A stretch of DNA of 64,000 bases from Mesorhabditis belari (lineage: Eukaryota; Nematoda; Chromadorea; Rhabditida; Rhabditidae), in the NCBI GenBank assembly GCA_958450365.1, contig CAUEEP010000928.1:793501-857500 (forward strand), in the 5' to 3' direction. Shown one piece after another: positions 13,901-24,687 of the stretch. The notes under the pieces are model-generated. The model saw only the letters and a program-made list of their open reading frames with translations, was not told the origin of the DNA and searched no databases. Position numbers and translations under genes: made by a program. Numbering within the stretch: the first letter of the stretch is position 1; each line of letters opens with the position of its first letter.

Positions 13901-16900
13901 TTTTGATACCAAAGACGCTTTTTTTGAAAGTACGGGCGCTTTGAAAAAAAATGAAATACTAAAAAACTTTTGCGACTACGCGACTGTACGAGGGGGCTGG
14001 GGTACTATTACAGTATTTACGGTAAATATTTCTATTGCCATTCTCTTGTTTTTTCATATTTAAGAAATATCAGTCACTAGGTATCAATCGTCGCGTCACA
14101 GTCGCGTAGTCGCAAAAGTTTTCTAGTATTTCGTTTTTTTCAAAGCGCCCGTACTTTCAAAAAATGTGTCTTTGATATCAAAAAATAGCCCTGAATTTCA
14201 GCTATTTTTTTTGATACCTAAGCGCGCATTGTAGCATAAACCAGTGTTGAGAAAAACTCGTTCAAAGCTAGACTACTAAACACTCCGCACCGTCATTATG
14301 GGGTGGAGTACTATTACAGTATTGACGGTATGCATATATATTCAATAATTCATACCAGTGGTGGATTTATTGGATACACGAAAGACATCAATCACAATCA
14401 TACACGCAATACTTGGCTATATCTTCACTTAACCCCACGCCTTCCTTTGACAAACGGCTCTCTAAACCCTACCCTTAAGCGATGGCCCTAGATAGCTTGT
14501 TCTGGCGGTGAAGAAAAGGCTATCTTAGCTGAATACTTTTCATTTCGAGTAACTTTGGAAGAATATTGTAATCAAGATCGAATTGGAATCGGATTTTCCA
14601 GTATTTTAATCAAAATCGAACCAGGGAATCTTGTCTCTTAAATATCAAAAATGTCATCTGTTAAAAACTTCCCAATTCTCTTATTCGTTCAAAAAAGGAA
14701 ACCGTTTTTCGTAGCCTAATCAAAAATGAAATGAAAATGAAATTTCGTGCCGTCAAATTTCTGTCAGCTTTTTTCATTTTCCTTTCAATCAACTTATTTG
14801 TGACATCAAAGTGAATCCGTAAGCAATTCGTGGAATTGCTCCAAAATAATGTCTGAATCTTTTTTTCCCAATGAAATCTATCTAAGAGAATTGTTCTCAT
14901 CACTTTTTCTCATTTCTAGGCCGTCAAAATTGATCAAGACAAGACCAATGAAGATCTGCCTAAAAAAAAAGACAAAGAATTGTGAATGGGTTAATCAAAA
15001 TTTCGCAAAACCATCAAAAAATGCAGAAGAAAAAAGTAAGGGTATAATGTGAAAATTTGGAAAAGAAATTCATTTCGATGATGATCACGAGATTCCAACA
15101 TTTAGTAAGCGATGCTCGCAAAAAGTCGATCGCGATTGAGAGAACGATACAAATTGAGACCGGAAAGGAAACACTCATCGAAATTGATAAGGTAAGTCAA
15201 GTCAAGTCAATTGATAAGGTAGTAATTCGAGTGCTTTAACTTTTCATAGATTATTATGATTCTTCTTAGAGCTATTCATTTAAACCAATATCGACTTCAA
15301 GTAGTCGTAAAACTTGCAATTAGCCTATTAACATTTTGCTTTAAAAGATGATCTTCTCATAGATTGAATAACTTGAAAGAATACCCATTTATAGTACTAA
15401 CACTACACAGACTCTTTTTACTTTACCCTTTTCTATTTTATACTAAAAACCAGAAACTTTGCTGATACTCCGCAGCAAAAAAGCAAAAGAATTGGCGGTG
15501 GGAGGAAGCGAACCCGCGACCTCTCTCTTCCGTTCGTTTGAAAGACGCACGCGTTAACCACTCGGCTACTCGATGGCGCAATGCGAGCGCACTTGTCTCT
15601 AGCCCACATGACCCGGGTTTGACTCCCGCCCGCGTCGGTACTTTTAGCTTTTTCAAAATTTAAAGCACATTGCACAACTAGATGAAATTCTAAGCCAAAC
15701 TAACTATAAATAATTTGAAACGATCCTCTGAGGGCTAAGGAGTAGCGCACAGACAAACAGACAAACAGACAGATAGACGGACAGAGAGACATACAGAGAG
15801 ACAGACAGAGAGACAGACGTCTTAGTTCGTTTATATATAGTAGATACAGTCGACTCTCTCTATAACGGAATGGAAGGAATCAAAAAAATGTTTCCGTTAT
15901 ATAGAGTGTCGTTATATATAGCTTAGCGTCGACCGAGACCAAAATTCCATTCCATTATCTAGAGTTTTCCACTATATAGAGTTCCATTCTAGAGAGAGTC
16001 GACTGTACTTAGCCGACTAGCTAAGAGCCCTGTATCTTAGTCGGGAGATCAAGGGTTCAATTCCGGCGGTTAGATTATTAGGCTTTTTCTCATCTATATG
16101 GGTTTTCCCTCATCTATATGGGCCTTCCCTACATTTAAGGCTTAGAGGTAGAGCTTAGGGGGGTGTTTTTACCACATTATTCTATGAATAGTACTGAGAT
16201 AGAAAGCATTTTGTATCACAGGTCAATTCCAAACTCAAGAGAATTGAATCAGCATTAAGATTAAACTTTTAGAATAGATTTCTATATGTTTAGGACGGAA
16301 AGGGTCTTGGTCTCTCAATCGTTGGCGGCGCGGACACAGTTTTGGGCACTGTAGTCATTCATGAAGTGTATCCAGATGGAGCCGCTGCAATTGATGGACG
16401 TCTTCGACCGGGAGATCAAGTTTTAGAGGTACAAATCCGCTCTATTTATCTAAAGCATTCTTTTGCCATCAAAATAACCCAAATTTTCCTAGGTGAATGG
16501 CGTCACTTTGCGTGGGGTCACTCATGAACGCGCAATCTCGCTTCTTCGACGGACACCAGCAAAAGTTTGTGTAAATATTTGCCTGAAATTTATTTTGGTT
16601 CGATCATGGGTCTTTCCATTTGTGTTCAATTCGTCGATTCGTTTTAGGTGCGCCTTCAAGTGTATCGAGACGCGAATCTTCAAATTTCCCTTCTCGATCC
16701 CACTCAAATCTATAACATTTTCGAAGTGGAATTGGTGAAAAAACAGGGAAGAGGTACGGTATTAAATAAATATTATAAATATCTAACAAATCCAGGATTG
16801 GGTTTGTCAATTGTTGGTCGAAAAAACGAGCCGGGTGTTTATGTGAGTGAAGTTGTGAAAGGAGGAGCGGCTGATGCTGATCGTCGATTGTTTACTGGAG

Positions 16901-18860
16901 ATCAGGTTGGGGTTTGGATAATAATTTGTATATCTAGAATCATATTTAAATAGATTAAAAGTTGAATTACGGTATTTAAATCATTTTAGATTCTTGCTGT
17001 CAACGGAACCGATGTGGCTAATCTAATGCAAGAGGAAGTGGCTGCGATGTTAAAAGTGAGGGATCTTATAAGATTCATTAAACATATGTATTGGGTTGGT
17101 GAATTGAAAACTGCGGGACTTTGAACTAAAATTTATTCAAAAAAAAAACCATAAATTCATTCCAAATAATTTCCATTATTATTGACGACTTCTGCCCATT
17201 TTACAGGCAATTTGCGGATTCCTCTTTCGTGGTAGGATTTTGGTTTGTGTGTGAGACAAGTGTGAGACTCAAAAACGGAGGACTGGAGATGTCCCAGTTT
17301 GAGCACTTTCTTCAAAAGAAACCCATTTTCGTGTCAATAGAAAAGTTGTAGAGAATCAAAAATTAGGCTTATAGCGAAATTTCCAAAAAGATGCACTTAG
17401 TAGTTTCGCTTAAAATGCAAGTTTTGTGGAAATTCGTAAATTTGGCATTTCTTGAAAATCACTTTTTGAATCGTTCTGAAAATTTGGATATAAGCTTGAT
17501 TTTTGATTCTCTACAACTTTTCCATTGACACCAAAATGGATTTCTTTTGAAGAAAGTGCTCAAACTGTCACCTATTACAATAGCCGGCAGTTTTCAATTC
17601 ACCAACCCAATATATTAATTTTTGAAAAAAACATATCTAAACATATCTAGGCTTGCGTTGGAAAAGTGACAATCAAATTGGGACGATGGAAGATAACAGA
17701 AGCTGCTGATAGAGTACATGCAGCAGCTGAAGCAGCTAGAGCGACCATCACTTCGACAACACCTAGGTGAGACAAAAGGAAGATACATAAATATATCCAA
17801 AGATACAGTAGACTTTGATATTTATAAGCATATTGATGATTTAGGGATGAATCGGCAAGTTCAACAGCCGCCGGCACTCCAACAGATGGAAAAAGAATGG
17901 ATCGAGAAGGGACACTGAGTCCATTGGTTGAAGAACCGTCCAGCTCAGGCACATCACATCAAGTGGTAAAGAAAACATTTCAGCAATTGATAGCAATTCA
18001 TCATTTTAGAACACAATTCCGACTCCGAAAAGGATCGGTGGCATCGACGAGTGGAAGACTGAGTTTGGCGCCGGGAGGAACGGGAATGGGCACATCACCG
18101 GTGGGAGTGGTGGAGCTGTTGAAAGAGCTGAACGAAGAGGGATCCGATACATTGCTTCTCGAATTGAAAAAGGTGAGTTATACGGTAAGAAAGAGCTGTT
18201 GACTCTGTTAACTTTTTCCTATATTATAAATCTTTGTCTAGCAAGTCGATCAACAACTTGGAATGGGAATCGGTAAAAGAAGCCGCGGGATCCTTGTGAC
18301 ATCACTGCAACCGGGAAGTGCAGCTGCCGAAAAGCTGAAAGTCGGAGATCGAATCTTGGCCGTGAATGCGCTTCCAGTCACTGATCAGGTAGAGTATTTT
18401 TCATTGAAAACAATCAATCGATATCAATCAATCAATCGATATCAATCAATCAATCAACCCAATGTTTTCTAGAAAATAGTGACAAGATTTCATGTTCAGC
18501 CTGCTGAACAAGAAATGTTGAACAGTCAAGTCAACAGTCAATCAGAACAAGATGCTGAACCGTCAAGTCATAGTCAATCAGAAACCTCTATTTAATCTCT
18601 AGCCTCTATTTAATCTCTATTTAATCTCTAATCAGAAATCTCTATTTAACAAAGTTTCTTCTTTTAGGAAACTCAGTTTCAACGATTTTCTTTTGTTCAT
18701 CAAAAAGTTTACATTCAGAAAATACAAAACCTTGACTTTTTGCCTCAAAAACCTCAAGATATCTCGTAATTTTCAGCTCTCAGCGGTGACTTTCGTGAAG
18801 AACTCAGGTGAGCGTCTTTTCCTTCAAATTGGTCGTCCTCATCAGAATCCTCATTCGTAA
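538..18860 (+). CDS. mpz-1: Multi-PDZ scaffold protein, MPZ-1/MUPP1 type
   Basis: Modular scaffold that holds receptors and signalling proteins at membranes through PDZ domains; C. elegans MPZ-1 binds the serotonin receptor SER-1. Exons read: 538-597, 951-1024, 1136-1218, 1270-1367, 2659-2765, 2828-2926, 3011-3132, 3178-3248, (about 3802-3920, unsure), 5038-5108, 5189-5287, 5508-5649, 5692-5745, 5892-6077, 6601-6682, 6781-6834, 7113-7213, 7335-7451, 7928-8023, 8191-8343, 8388-8504, 8807-8942, 9193-9273, 9376-9458, 9851-9964, 10675-10851, 14920-14981, 15092-15191, 16294-16428, 16493-16564, 16648-16753, 16796-16905, 16990-17055, 17651-17766, 17845-18172, 18242-18388, 18777-18860. At least six PDZ modules are visible: 1136-2926; 6601-7451; 9193-9964; 16294-16753 (GLGLSIVGG); 16648-17766 ([17 protein letters not shown]); 18100-18860. 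Linkers are Ser/Pro/Glu-rich. Roughly 1300 residues; start not located, first two exons weak. Two exons (8166-8343, 17966-18172) may carry a one-base error. Confidence 0.88.
785..905. repeat. A/T homopolymer tract in an intron
   Basis: Runs of A and T of 8-18 bases alternate with almost no G or C. No coding or structural signal. Confidence 0.8.
1438..1905. repeat. About 470 bp of nearly pure T and A tracts
   Basis: Blocks of 15-50 T followed by blocks of 15-50 A, repeated several times, in the intron between exons ending 1367 and starting 2659. True length is doubtful because such tracts are badly resolved by sequencing and assembly. Confidence 0.9.
1988..2509. mobile_element. Mariner deletion-derivative MITE (copy 1)
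   Basis: Terminal inverted repeats begin GGTTGGTGAATTGAAAACTGC and end GCAGTTTTCAATTCACCAACC, flanked by TA as expected for mariner. The minus strand still encodes a mariner-like transposase C-terminus ([17 protein letters not shown] in the family). This copy lacks 3 bases near 2110 relative to the others. It sits in an intron of the PDZ gene. Confidence 0.85.
3270..3658. mobile_element. TIR miniature element, ACCGTAAATACTG family (copy 1, long form)
   Basis: Begins TACCGTAAATACTGTAATT and ends with the inverted form AGTATTTACGGTA. The inner part holds a module of about 90 bp (GATACCTAAGCGC...CAAAGCTAG) twice in direct orientation. Four other copies occur in the window. Confidence 0.85.
3802..3920 (+). 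CDS. Possible extra exon of the PDZ gene
   Basis: An open segment reading [18 protein letters not shown] and then a basic/acidic helix lies in the right place and phase (0) after the exon ending 3248. The donor is not clear: no good GT follows before the frame becomes Lys/Glu low complexity, so its 3' edge is unresolved. Confidence 0.4.
4395..4490. repeat. AATTC/GATTC microsatellite
   Basis: Pentamer repeat of AATTC with AATTCG and GATTC variants, in an intron of the PDZ gene. Confidence 0.85.
4799..4871. repeat. Ten-base minisatellite GAAGGGAATG
   Basis: About seven tandem copies with A/G variation, inside an intron. It is open in several frames and creates chance MKG/MEG repeats. Confidence 0.85.
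6104..6164. repeat. Short near-perfect hairpin just after a splice donor
   Basis: Arms of 29 bases (starting ATACTCAGCGATGAT) pair around a 3-4 base loop, 26 bases downstream of the donor at 6078. Only the inner CATGAT/GATCAT segment mismatches, and that segment is itself nearly self-complementary. Confidence 0.8.
6888..7060. repeat. Intronic imperfect tandem repeat (ACGGTTCC... type)
   Basis: Unit of about 34 bases built around CAATACGGTTCCNATTTTGA is repeated four to five times, ending in TGATCATTTTGATCATT, between PDZ exons 6781-6834 and 7113-7213. Confidence 0.8.
7597..7890. repeat. Intronic minisatellite AAGCCTTTTGAAGCCATTT
   Basis: About 290 bp of repeats built from GAAGCCTTTT and GAAGCCATTT half-units that alternate irregularly, in the intron between exons ending 7451 and starting 7928. 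Confidence 0.9.
8585..8790 (-). mobile_element. tRNA-headed SINE-like element split by a CCTAGA expansion
   Basis: On the minus strand, TAGCTCAGTGATTAGAGC (tRNA D-arm/A-box-like) is separated from GGGTTCAATTCCC (T-arm/B-box-like) by about 130 bp of TCTAGG hexamers. The flank and A-box part match 49363-49425 closely, where no hexamers occur, so the hexamer block is an expansion inside this copy. Confidence 0.65.
10195..10345 (-). mobile_element. SINE-like repeat related to 61440-61545
   Basis: Shares GTGTTCTTTGTG and TAATCGCTCGCC.TCTGGCA with 61440-61545. Its minus strand starts with a tRNA-like GCTCAGTCGTCTGGTCAAC stretch. It lies in an intron of the PDZ gene. Confidence 0.5.
12226..12633. 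mobile_element. Palindromic foldback element with 9-bp target duplication (copy 1)
   Basis: The two halves are inverted copies, from GGGGTGGGACAAATGCGACC to GGTCGCATTTGTCCCACCCC, meeting near 12425. It is flanked by a perfect 9-base direct repeat CTATTTTCG (12217-12225 and 12634-12642). An 8-9 bp duplication suits Mutator- or hAT-type mobilisation. Second copy at 48287-48766. Confidence 0.85.
13754..14024. mobile_element. TIR miniature element, ACCGTAAATACTG family (copy 2)
   Basis: Inverted in orientation to copy 1 and with only one inner module. Ends ACCATAAATACTGTAATAG and CTATTACAGTATTTACGGTA. Confidence 0.85.
14092..14330. mobile_element. TIR miniature element, ACCGTAAATACTG family (copy 3, left end missing)
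   Basis: Same inner module in copy-1 orientation, ending CTATTACAGTATTGACGGTA. The left terminal repeat is absent; it abuts the previous copy after about 67 bp. Confidence 0.8.
15480..15640. other. Two tRNA-like segments placed head to head
   Basis: The minus strand has TAGCCGAGTGGTTAACGCG followed by GGTCGCGGGTTCGCTTCC (15495-15572). The plus strand has TGGCGCAATGCGAGCGC followed by GACCCGGGTTTGACTCCC (15573-15635). Both show D-arm and T-arm motifs but neither has a proper acceptor stem, so they look like tRNA-derived repeats and not working tRNA genes. Confidence 0.5.
15726..15835. repeat. ACAGACAG/AGAGACAG simple repeat
   Basis: Tandem CAGACAAA, CAGAGAGA and CAGACAGA units in the intron between exons 15092-15191 and 16294-16428. 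Confidence 0.75.
15845..16007. mobile_element. TIR miniature element ending TACAGTCGACTCTC
   Basis: Starts TACAGTCGACTCTCTCTATA and ends AGAGAGAGTCGACTGTA. The inner part has repeated TATATAGAGT motifs, often in inverted orientation. A similar terminal sequence is common in animal MITEs. Confidence 0.8.
16010..16076 (+). other. tRNA-Lys(CTT)-like fragment
   Basis: TAGCCGACTAGCTAAGAGC (D-arm-like), an anticodon-loop-like TATCTTAGTC, and AAGGGTTCAATTCCGGC (T-arm-like) occur in tRNA order and spacing. The acceptor stem is not complementary. It resembles the head of the SINE at 51290-51663. Confidence 0.5.
17089..17612. mobile_element. Mariner deletion-derivative MITE (copy 2)
   Basis: Intact ends TATTGGGTTGGTGAATTG and CAATTCACCAACCCAATA, including TA on both sides, within an intron of the PDZ gene. 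Very similar to the copy at 39028-39550. Confidence 0.9.
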
Positions 18861-20315
18861 ATGAATGCATGAAAAACCTCCATTCAATTTCTTTCTTTCC
18901 TTTAACTTTTCCACAAAAAACACGTATCCGATCGCAAAAAAATAAACAACGATCTAATTTTTTTGTTTTCTTGCTTACTTTATTTCACTCTATACTTGCT
19001 CTTTTGAAAAGAAAAGGTCTATCAGAAAAGAAAACTCTGTGAAAACGATAAGATGATTCAAAAACAAAGAACTTCTCGCTGCCTTTCTTTGGATAAAAAG
19101 ATTGAGTTCAAGAGTTTAATGAATACAATGAAATGATAGACCATTTTTCTTTTTCTCCAATCAATCAAAGCCTGCCAAAAAAAAAACAAAATGTTCTTTT
19201 TTTTCTCCAAAAAATTTCTAGTCTCCAATTCAGCTCAACGCAAAAAAAGATTTCCCCGATTATTCGATTTTCATTTCCCTCATCCGAATTCATCTTTTCT
19301 CAATCTTTTCCCAATGTTTTTTTCACCCAAAAACACTCCTGTCACAATATTCGGGTATTCTGATTGATGCATGACACTTCATGTCAAATTTGACTCTTTT
19401 TTTTTTTCTCTGATTAATTTCTCTTCTTTTCTCTTTGTTTTTTCTTTTTCTTTTTCTTTCTTTTTCTTTCTTTTTTTTTTTGACTCAAACGACATATTCT
19501 TTCATTGTTTATTTTGTGTTTTTCCAAAGCTATCTTTTATAAAAAAAAATTATTTCCACGAAATTCTCTCCAGATTTCTAGTAAATATGAAATTTTTTTA
19601 TTTTAGCAAAATGCATAAAAAGCAAAATGCATAAAAAATGAAATGTTTATATTGAAACACACACACACAAAAGTACAGTAACCGTAAGGGAAATGATAGG
19701 TTTTTTTTTTGCGAAAAATTTCTCTTTTCTTGTGGCTAATCAACTTCTTTGCTTCATATAAGTACAAAATTCTGAAAATTTGAATAAAAAGAATTTCTTT
19801 AGGCATACAGTAATGGCTTTTTGTTGCTTAGGAGTGTTAAAAAGGATTCGATTTACGTCATGCAAATTTTACAATAACCTAACTACAATACAATAGTAAA
19901 TGAAGTGTTTGCGGTACAAATGATGCGATACAAATGATGATTTTTGAGGATAAAAGAAAAATCAATGCTTAAATGGGAATTAAGAGATTTTTGAGCTTTT
20001 TTCTTTTCAATTCACTTGACAATGAGAATTCTTAGTCTGTTTTTCTTTCTCATTTACGGTTAACGGGGAGGGGGGCGAGTTTTTGTCCATTTTAGATAGA
20101 TTTTTGTCAATAACTTTTGATGAAACAAATAGTTTTTGAAATTTGACGTTTTAAGCTATCTAAATCTTGTTGAAATATCCTAATCTGATAAGTTTAAGGT
20201 GCTTAAAAATGAGCTACAAGTTGGCTAAAAACTCGGCCGCTCGTTAACCGCAAAGCACCGTGTTTTTTTAGTTCTAAACATGAATCTTTAAACGTTGACT
20301 CTTATGGGAAAGGAG
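18861..20315. other. Intergenic region between the converging PDZ and EF-hand genes
   Basis: T-rich and A-rich low complexity, no credible exon. GGTTAACGGGGAGG near 20056 and CGCTCGTTAACCGC near 20240 may be the ends of a small repeat. Polyadenylation of both flanking genes would be expected here; I could not fix a site. Confidence 0.5.
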
Positions 20316-21733
20316 CTATTCTAAAAGAGAAGCACTTTAAAAAGCTATCGTAATCCTAGTACTGGAGGTATTTTTCCTAGAACTAACCTTGAAAATCAAC
20401 TTGTCCATCATTATCGAGATCAGCTAAAATAAGCATTTGAGCGAGATCGATTCCCTGAATTGGTCGGCCAAGCGAAAGAAATAACTAAAAAGAAAATAAA
20501 AAAACGATTATTAGACTACTAACAATTAGCTTATAATAGAAAAAAGATCTGTTATATCTGAAGTAATTATTGTGTACCTGATTGAGATCATCCTCTGATA
20601 TCAATCCATCTCCATCCACATCAAACGCCTAAACTTTTTAGGTTCAAGAACTTTAGTAACTACAGATATATATAGTGCTTTCACAGTCGAATATCCTAGT
20701 TTACTATACCATTTATAAGGTTCCATTATACAATATAAGCTTCTAATTATCTCTATTTATTTTTCTCTATTTTTATTTCTCCTTACACTAAACACATCAG
20801 CCAATTCTCTTTGCTCATTCGGTTCAGCCATTTGTCGACGCCAAACCGACAAAAATTCGTCGATATCGATCACTCCATTGCCTAAAAAAGATTCGAATTT
20901 TAAAATTAAACATTTTACTTTTATTCTTTTGATTCTTTTGATTCTTGATTATTTATCGTTTAAAAATCTCTATGGAATTTGGAATTTTCCTCTTGAAAAT
21001 CTTTAATGGATCTCATGGGAGAAATTCAATGAGCAACATTAGAAAAAACTTGTTATTGTGCTGTTTTTTTATGTTTTTTATGTTCTTTTTAGAGAAATAT
21101 AGAAATAAAAACTGCCTGGATTCCGGTATTCAATCTAGAATAAGATATTCAGTCTAGAATAGCTAGATTACGGTATTTAGTCTAGATTTGGGTATTCAGT
21201 CTAGATTTGGGGATTCAGTCTAGGCTCTCTGGATTGCGGTATTCAATCTAGAATAAGATATTCAGTCTAGAATAAAAATATGGATAATGTATCAAATTTT
21301 TGATCTTTCATTCATTTGAATGACCGTGAAATTTGCCAAAATTTGAAATCGATAAGTCGATAAGTCACAATAAATTTAATTTAAACGAAATTTTGCCTTT
21401 TTCCATTTACTTCTATGTAATTTCATCTTTAGTATAGGAATATAAATATAAATTCTTATTTCCTTCAATTGCTTCAAATTCCCCACCATCCGTGTCAGCC
21501 TGTTGAATGAGTTGTCCGATTTTCGTGTTTGATGGCATTTCACCCAATTTCAACAATGCCATCTCCAACTCTTCGCAAGTTATTCTAAAATTCTCGTTAA
21601 AGTGCTTTTCAAAGTCTTTCATCATTTTCTAATCATTATTCATCCTTCCTCACCTTCCATCTCCATTTTTGTCAAAATCTCGAAAAATCTCACGCAATTC
21701 GGTTTCTTTGATCGTTTCGATTGCTGATGACAT
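20316..21733 (-). CDS. Calmodulin-like protein with four EF-hands
   Basis: Likely cytosolic calcium sensor of 141 residues. Exons: 21654-21733, 21487-21584, 20787-20881, 20578-20628, 20388-20484, 20316-20320; all phases close. Loops in order: DKNGDGRITCEE, DTDGNGVIDIDE, DVDGDGLISEDD, DLDNDGQVDFQE. Each has acidic or Asn ligands at positions 1, 3 and 5, and three have Glu at position 12; the third has Asp. Linkers (ELEMALLKLGEMP and similar) resemble calmodulin. The last exon adds only two coding bases and a TAG, so the protein stops on the final Glu of EF4 and lacks the short tail of calmodulin. The start ATG lies just after AATTTCCTAG, a likely trans-splice acceptor. I could not match it to a particular cal gene. 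Confidence 0.85.
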
Positions 21734-22179
21734 CAAGAATCTAGGAAATTTTTCAAAAACAGTAAGAAAAGTTAAAATTATATAGAAAAAGTGAAATCTT
21801 ACAATTGTTAGAATAAAAGAATCGATTAGAATTGAAGCATATTGTTTGAGAAGAGATGGGGAAAGGGTAAAAATGAGGGTGAGGAATCCCAAATTAATCT
21901 CATTGATCATTTGTTTTCACGCTCAGTTTAAAAAGAAAAGACTGATAGGGGAAAATGAGGGGAAATTGCAGAGAAATGAAGAAAGAGAAAAGGAAAAGAA
22001 AAAGAATTGGAGAAAATTGGATGATGACGAGAATGATGGAATGGAGCAGGCTCCAACAAGATGAACAAGCCTTTTTTTGAAGAGTACTGTAGCCTAAGAA
22101 ATGATTACAAAATGAATGATTAAAAAAAGGTTATGAGGAAGGGCACTTAGGTGATAAGAAAGTAAAAAACAAAAAATAT
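21734..22179. other. Upstream flank of the EF-hand gene
   Basis: A-rich with GGGAAAATGAGG-type purine runs. No exon or structured element recognised; the promoter of the EF-hand gene probably lies here. Confidence 0.4.
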
Positions 22180-22937
22180 TAGGTTGGCAAAGAAGTCTTT
22201 TCGTTCCTTTTCGTACTTCTGTTTGAAAATAATAAATTCACCGATTAACCTATGGTTTACTTTAAATAAAAAAGGGTTTATTGTTCGATTTCTGATCTTT
22301 TAAAATCAATTTAGGCTCACTTTCAAGCAAATGAATGATTACAAAAAAAAGGTTATGAGGAAGGGCACTTAGGTGATAAGGAAGTAAAAATAAAAAATAT
22401 TAGGTTGGTAAACAAATCTTTTCGTTCTTTTTCATAATTCCGTTAAAAAATAATAAATTCATCAATTCACCTATGGTTTACTTTAAATAAAAAGTGTTTA
22501 TTGTTCAATTTCCCATCTTTTAAAATCAATTTGGGCTCACTTTCAAGCAAATTCAAGAGTGAAAACACGTGGCTTTCGTCAAAAATCTATCAAAAACCCC
22601 TACACAAAAATTGGCTGAATAAATTTCTCTAAAAATTTCGCTATATACCCAACTTTTTGTGCTCTATCTTTTATCTATTGACACGAAGATAGGTTTCCTT
22701 AGGTAAAGTGTCTAAACCGTATCATCGATCAACCGTCACCCTTTTTGACTACCCGACGACCGATCAGGCTCCCAAAAAAAATCCAGACATAAGTCATTTT
22801 AAACACACCTTTTAATGTTATTTTGCAGAAAAATAATTGGCCTTTCTACTGAAAAAAAACCCGTAGTTCAATTGGTTCAATTTGTTGGTTTTAAACGAAA
22901 GTACGAAAAGGAACGTAAAGATTTGTTTGCCAACCTA
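22180..22937. mobile_element. Second mariner-type MITE with a duplicated left end
   Basis: The full element runs 22401-22937 with ends TAGGTTGGTAAACAAATC and GATTTGTTTGCCAACCTA. About 225 bp covering the left flank and left end is present twice (about 22108-22330 and 22330-22555), so the insertion and its neighbour were tandemly duplicated. A relative is at 51101-51988. Confidence 0.8.
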
Positions 22938-23103
22938 ATAGTAAGATATATTTTTTTTTAAAAATCAAATCTTAGATTCAAGATGGCCCTTGAAAGGTGC
23001 TGTTTTTGGGCTATGTTTAGTTGGTTTGGGGAATGTTGAAACAAAGAAGTGAATAGGTAGAAAGATCTAGAAGAAGAAGGTGAATGAAGAGGGAAAAGAA
23101 TAG

Positions 23104-23135
<32 letters not shown>

Positions 23136-23445
23136 GGGTGAGTGCATTCATATCTCTCTATTTTAGTAGAAGAATAAGAGAAAAGAGACCTCTAGGGACC
23201 ATTCACCCATCGAATTCTTCAGGAAAAAGAAAGAAGAAAGAAAAGGCCTTTAATCTGTGCAAAGAATAGAGGGATTTTCAATTAACTTTAGCAAGAACAT
23301 GAAGCTGAATAAAGGAAAAGTTCAAGATTTTCTTTAGTGAATGCTTCAAATTTCGGTTCCTGGTCTTGAAAGGGATCTTGAAACGATCGAAACTTGAAAG
23401 GAGTTGAAAAATCAGAGAAACGATTTGCGAATTATTTTCCGAGAA
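22938..23445. other. Unassigned sequence with a GA-rich tract
   Basis: Purine-rich, with an AGAG run at 23104-23126. No gene or element boundary recognised. Confidence 0.4.
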
Positions 23446-24132
23446 ACCGTATTTTCTCTAATAGTACCCTGATCGTCGTCTAAATTACTCGAAATCTCAA
23501 AAACCGCTTATCAGAACCTATCGGTCGGAAAATGTAGCTGACGATGAGATCTTGTGGGGGATTTAAGTGTTGAGTTTCTGGGAAAAATTGGAAACCGTAA
23601 AATAGACATCAACTCGGCTTGCCGCCGTGCACTACTATTAGAGAGACAACGGTATTCCTTGTGAGTTGATTTAGTAATTACCGTATTCTCTCTAATAGTA
23701 GTGCACCATAAGCGTTGCCTAAATTCCTCGCAATCTCAAAAACCGCTTATCAGAACCTATCGATGTGGGGTCCGCAAAATGTAGCTGACGATGAGATCTT
23801 GTGGGGGATTTGAGTGTTGAGTTTCTGGGAAAAATTGGAAACCTTAAAATAGACATCAACTCGGCTCACCCGGAAATATTAGGGAAATAGATCAGTCTCT
23901 GATCTACTAGCATAACCTGGAATAATATACCGTCTTCACTCTAATAGTAGTGCACCCAGAGCGTTGCCTAAATGGCTCAAAATCTTGAGAAGCGCTTATC
24001 AGAACCTATCGGTCGGAAAATGTAGCTGACGATGAGATCTTGTGGGGGATTTGAGTGTTGAGTTTCTGGGAAAAATTGGAAACCGTAAAATAGACATCAA
24101 CTACGGTGCACTACTATTAGAGAAAATACGAT
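23446..24132. mobile_element. Three successive copies of a TIR miniature element
   Basis: Units at about 23446-23655, 23679-23870 and 23928-24132 share a core (ATCAGAACCTATCGGTCGG and GATGAGATCTTGTGGGGG). Each starts ACCGT(A/C)TTCTCTCTAATAGTA, and units 1 and 3 end with the inverse, GTGCACTACTATTAGAGA. Unit 2 has lost its right end. Confidence 0.8.
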
Positions 24133-24687
24133 AAATTAAGCAATTTTTCATAAATAGATTTCTGTTTAAAAAGGAAATGCTTAAATTTTCATCAAATTTT
24201 TGAAATTCGATATGGGTCAATGAGTGGAAAAAGAAAAAGAAGACAAATATGGAGTGAAAATAAAAAAAAATGTAAAGAGAAATGACGGAAATGAACAAGA
24301 AGATCGTTGATGAGCCAAAAATTTGGAGTTTCAAGAATTTTTCATTTATAAACTTTTTCAAAAACCTTTTTTTCTAATTTACTGGGTAAAGGAGTCTATT
24401 GGACAACCCATTGAAAGGATCCGAATAGAGTTGAGGCTCATATTTTGTCCCCAAAAAGATTAATGATCTCCGGAATTGACTTATAAGTCTGCGAAAGAAC
24501 CAGTGAGTCGTAAATACTGCTATAAATAAAGAAAAAGGAACTTTAGAAGTGATTAAAAGAGCTAAAAACACTCTTCTTACAATCCTTCTCCCAATAAAAT
24601 GTACTTTGTGCTCAGCAAGCAAAAAACACACTCTTTCCAGCAAAAGAAATCATTCATTTTCTTGCTAAAGATCAAAAAATGTATCAT

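Larger units (their letters stand above)
10852..14919 (+). other. 4-kb intron of the PDZ gene, mostly repeats
   Basis: Runs from the donor after GATAGG to the acceptor CATTTCTAG. It holds a C/T-rich stretch (about 10960-11960), the palindromic element at 12226-12633, homopolymer-rich sequence to 13300 and two TIR elements (13754-14330). The preceding exon stays open to a stop at 10894-10896, and an acceptor-like TTTAG near 11317 precedes a short open segment, so alternative 3' ends are possible but unproven. Confidence 0.6.
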